From contig DATNIC010000201.1 of assembly GCA_035604635.1 (NCBI GenBank), forward strand, positions 1 through 25,033: 25,033 nt of DNA. Direction: 5' to 3'. The notes under the pieces were generated by a model. That model was not told where the DNA came from, searched no databases, and saw only the letters and a list, made by a program, of their open reading frames with translations. The DNA is from DATNIC01 sp035604635 (GTDB lineage: Bacteria > Vulcanimicrobiota > Vulcanimicrobiia > Vulcanimicrobiales > Vulcanimicrobiaceae). Positions 23,311 through 25,033 of this stretch are shown in pieces. Within the stretch, counting starts at the first letter, position 1. Each line of letters opens with the position of its first letter. A program made the position numbers and the translations under genes.

Positions 23311-23329
23311 GGCCCCAGGATGGGGCCCC
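23311..23329 (-). promoter_or_regulatory. Hairpin in the 5' leader of the yceD operon
   Basis: GGCCCC (23311-23316) pairs with GGGGCC (23322-23327) around a 5-nt loop. GGGG/CCCC at 23322-23329 gives a rival pairing. The element lies between the predicted transcription start and the yceD ATG, ending 7 nt before it, and no normal ribosome binding site is visible there. The 12-mer ATGGGGCCCCCA (plus strand) at 23320-23331 recurs at 22601-22612 in the rpmF-fabH spacer. Confidence 0.6.
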
Positions 23330-23345
23330 CACGATGAACCCCGGT

Positions 23346-23375
23346 ATTGTACGTCCCGGCCGGAACCTGTGTCAA
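23346..23375 (-). promoter_or_regulatory. Sigma-70-type promoter of the yceD-rpmF-fab-ffh operon
   Basis: The minus strand reads TTGACA (23375-23370), an 18-nt spacer and TACAAT (23351-23346). The -35 box matches consensus fully and the -10 at five of six bases. Transcription would begin near 23339, giving a leader of about 36 nt before yceD. The gap to the divergent plus-strand gene at 23455 shows no comparable promoter facing right. Confidence 0.85.
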
Positions 23376-23454
23376 CGACGACAGGCCCCCTAGACGCTCA
23401 GAGGCCGCGTCGGGATCCCCTGGATGACGGCGGTTCGTCCGGAGGGGGACTTTG

Positions 23455-23757
23455 ATGGGCTTCAATATCTTGGGTGCAATCGGCGGGGCTGTGGGCGGGT
23501 TCTTTACCGGGGGACCGATCGGCGCAGCCATAGGCGGAGTGGAAGGCGGGCTCAGCGGCTCCGCACCGGCGAACCCCCCGGCCGGGACGAACCCGCTGCT
23601 CCCGATGCTCCCGCAAGCACAGGACACGATGACCGCCTCGCTGAGCCAGGGCGGGCAACCGTTCGAGGACGTGAGCTCGGCCTTAGAACCCGGAGCGCTC
23701 GGCGATCTGTCGGCCAACTCTTCGGATGAGATGGCGTCGATCTCGGATTTCTCGTGA
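23455..23757 (+). CDS. Small glycine-zipper hydrophobic protein, unknown function
   Basis: The 100-residue protein is not recognised. Residues 1-34 are hydrophobic and glycine-rich with small residues every third or fourth position (GAIGGAVGGFF, GGPIGAAIGG), as in membrane-inserting glycine zippers. The remainder is polar, low in charge, rich in S, A, P and Q, and ends in acidic-serine residues. No signal peptidase site is obvious. The ATG at 23455 has a strong GGAGGGGG site upstream; a TTG one codon earlier is possible. It overlaps the transglycosylase start by 4 nt (GTGA), so the two are made together. Similar small proteins occur in secretion machines and among virion membrane-penetration proteins; neither is proven here. 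Confidence 0.75.
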   Translation: MGFNILGAIGGAVGGFFTGGPIGAAIGGVEGGLSGSAPANPPAGTNPLLPMLPQAQDTMTASLSQGGQPFEDVSSALEPGALGDLSANSSDEMASISDFS

Positions 23758-24368
23758 GACTCGACGTCGCGTACAGCGCGGCTATCACGCGAGCAGCTCA
23801 ACGCTGGGGAATCGAGCCGCGCCTGCTCGCGGCCGTCGCCGCTCAAGAGACTGGCGGCCCCGAGAGCAACTCCGGCCGCAACATCGTCGGCGACGGCGGA
23901 CATGGCCATGGACTCTTTCAAATCGACGACCGTTATCACGCCTTTGGCACAACCGCCGACGCAATGGACCCCGCAAAAAACGCCGACTACGCGGCGCATC
24001 TGCTGCATGACCTGCTTGCCCGGAACGGCGGCAATATCCACGCTGCCCTTTCGGCATACAACGCGGGCTCGCCGAATGCGAGGGGTACCTTGACGACGTG
24101 GTCGGACGGCAAGACGCTCGACTACGCGGATTCCGTTGAACGACACTATGCCCAACTCGGCGGTGAATCCCCGGGCGCGGAACCGGCCCGTTTGGATCCT
24201 TTCCACGACGCCGCGAATATCGGTGCGCTCGCACGCTTCGCAGGCTCATTCATCCCGCCGAGCCAGCCGCCTGCGCAAGAGCTGATGTCACCATCGCTAC
24301 AGCAGATGCAGCGGACCGACGCCGATGGCGCGGGTCTGATCGATGCAATCTTCGACGACGAAGACTAG
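23754..24368 (+). CDS. Lysozyme-fold (SLT/goose-type) transglycosylase-like protein without signal peptide
   Basis: The 204-residue protein has a lysozyme-like domain in residues 5-140 with the expected catalytic E32 in AAQETGG, GLFQID (53-58) and AYNAG (101-105). These are hallmarks of soluble lytic transglycosylases, which cut the glycan strands of peptidoglycan. There is no signal peptide: the domain begins at once. Residues 150-204 form a proline- and acid-rich tail, ending DDED. The GTG at 23754 overlaps the preceding stop. Wall-opening enzymes of this kind accompany type II, III and IV secretion systems, pili and phage injection. The lack of a signal suggests export by a dedicated machine or as part of a particle; that is inference. 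Confidence 0.85.
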   Translation: MRLDVAYSAAITRAAQRWGIEPRLLAAVAAQETGGPESNSGRNIVGDGGHGHGLFQIDDRYHAFGTTADAMDPAKNADYAAHLLHDLLARNGGNIHAALSAYNAGSPNARGTLTTWSDGKTLDYADSVERHYAQLGGESPGAEPARLDPFHDAANIGALARFAGSFIPPSQPPAQELMSPSLQQMQRTDADGAGLIDAIFDDED

Positions 24369-24432
24369 CCGCGGAGGCGGCAGGGCGTGATCGATGTTCG
24401 AGCATTCCATATTGGCGAAAGGAGCCCAACAC

Positions 24433-24744
24433 ATGGCCGGTCTCACAAATCTCTTGACTCTAGGAGCGCCGCTGCTCGGTTCCGTCATCGGTGGCCTCGG
24501 CGGCGCCGCCTCGAGCGCAGCGCTTACCGGAGCCGAGAACTGGTTCCTCGGGCAGCAAACGGGTAACGAGATCCAGCAGATGGTCTTTCAGAACCAGCTC
24601 AATCAACAAGCAACGCAGTTCAACGAGACGATGGACGAAAAATCGGAAATCATGCGCGAATCGAACACCCTGCGCGACGTCGCAATGCAACAGCGCAAAG
24701 CCGACCTTCAAATCACCAAAGAATTCATCCGGTCGATCGACTAG
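24433..24744 (+). CDS. Small protein: hydrophobic glycine-rich N-terminus, then polar coiled-coil-like helix
   Basis: This 103-residue protein is not recognised. Residues 1-36 are hydrophobic with glycine pairs (GAPLLGSVIGGLGGAA). Residues 45-103 look like one long amphipathic helix rich in Q, N, E and K (for example QNQLNQQATQFNE), probably a coiled coil. The layout resembles small translocator, needle or virion pilot proteins, but no family motif can be named. Start: GAAAGGAG lies 8 nt before the ATG at 24433; an in-frame ATG at 24394 lacks such a site. It follows the transglycosylase after 64 nt. Confidence 0.75.
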   Translation: MAGLTNLLTLGAPLLGSVIGGLGGAASSAALTGAENWFLGQQTGNEIQQMVFQNQLNQQATQFNETMDEKSEIMRESNTLRDVAMQQRKADLQITKEFIRSID

Positions 24745-24745
24745 C

Positions 24746-25018
24746 GTGGTCGGAGCGGCACCGGGCGCGGCGTCACCGCGCCCTTCTTCCACCTCACGGA
24801 GCACGACCTCGAAGACCACGGCGACCAAGCACGCCAAGGACGACGCCTCGCCGCCACCGGCTGATGATCCGGCACTCGAGCAGCAGCATGCCGAATTCGA
24901 CATGATCGCACGCTATCAAGCCGAGATGTATCGCGAACTGAACATGCTGCGCGACATGATGCTCGAACAGATGAAGCACGACGACGAGTACCTCAAAGCA
25001 ATGATCCGCTTGATCTAG
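24746..25018 (+). CDS. Small protein with Ser/Thr/Pro-rich leader and helical C-terminus
   Basis: This 90-residue protein of unknown function has a disordered, S/T/P/K-rich first half. Residues 47-90 form a likely helix rich in M, E, L and Q (EMYRELNMLRDMMLEQMK), ending in IRLI. No signal peptide. The GTG at 24746 lies one base past the previous stop, so the two are probably co-translated; the frame is open further upstream but overlaps the preceding gene. The start choice is uncertain because no ribosome binding site is clear. The cluster seems to continue beyond the right edge. Confidence 0.6.
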   Translation: MVGAAPGAASPRPSSTSRSTTSKTTATKHAKDDASPPPADDPALEQQHAEFDMIARYQAEMYRELNMLRDMMLEQMKHDDEYLKAMIRLI

Positions 25019-25033
25019 CCGGCTGTACCGCCG

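Noticed and set aside
23304..24206. Upstream extension of the yceD frame by about 300 codons
   Set aside because: It runs antisense to three plus-strand genes and across the promoter at 23346-23375; YceD proteins start near the chosen ATG.
24433..24744. Assignment as a type III secretion needle or a microvirus pilot protein
   Set aside because: The glycine-rich N-terminus and coiled coil are suggestive, but no family-specific residues are present, so the protein is left unnamed.

Overview
The window is GC-rich and densely coded, with almost no intergenic space. It carries no tRNA, rRNA, CRISPR array or insertion sequence that I can see. The housekeeping block (yceD-rpmF-fabH-fabD-fabG-acpP-ffh-rpsP-khpA-rimM) shows that this is a bacterial chromosome. 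Its gene order recalls the fab/ffh superoperons of Gram-positive and deep-branching lineages. Together with the two-subunit molybdenum hydroxylases, copper-amine-oxidase-N 'stalk' domain and aromatic-acid genes, it would suit an uncultured soil phylum such as Eremiobacterota/WPS-2. That placement is inference from gene content, with low certainty.

Region 1 (1-4622, minus strand) is a catabolic module read right to left: class II aldolase/decarboxylase-like protein, phthalate-4,5-dioxygenase-type Rieske oxygenase, Gfo/Idh/MocA dehydrogenase of the Pht4 type, NMT1/THI5-like periplasmic binding protein, and a short-chain dehydrogenase cut by the window edge. The three enzyme families match successive steps of aryl-carboxylate degradation: dihydroxylation, rearomatisation and decarboxylation.

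Region 2 (4638-12650, minus strand) ends at a strong intrinsic terminator (4638-4672). Upstream of it lie two tandem copies of a two-gene molybdenum hydroxylase (IorA/IorB type). The copies are a mosaic of nearly identical and diverged blocks. Further upstream are a 2-oxoglutarate/Fe(II) oxygenase, a tandem pair of exported PEBP (YbhB/YbcL) proteins and a 6PGDH-like dehydrogenase. Spacing would allow one transcript.

Region 3 (12726-16955) is mixed: a MetE C-terminal-type methyltransferase (+), a quinone-oxidoreductase-like MDR protein and a stalk-domain protein (both -), and a YihY membrane protein overlapping a two-domain envelope protein (both +).

Region 4 (23375 down to 16965, minus strand) is the fatty-acid/ribosome/SRP operon. 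A consensus sigma-70 promoter (TTGACA, 18 nt, TACAAT) lies at 23346-23375. Ten genes follow with short gaps or overlaps, apart from one 135-nt GC-rich structured spacer between rpmF and fabH.

Region 5 (23455-25018, plus strand) starts a divergent cluster: a glycine-zipper protein, a transglycosylase-like protein without a signal peptide, and two small proteins with predicted helical or coiled-coil segments. I do not recognise this set. It looks like the beginning of an envelope-spanning or virion-like assembly whose remainder lies beyond the right edge, and it is the best candidate here for an undescribed system. No gene-free stretch exceeds 300 bases; the longest are 23304-23454 and 22541-22675, both described below.
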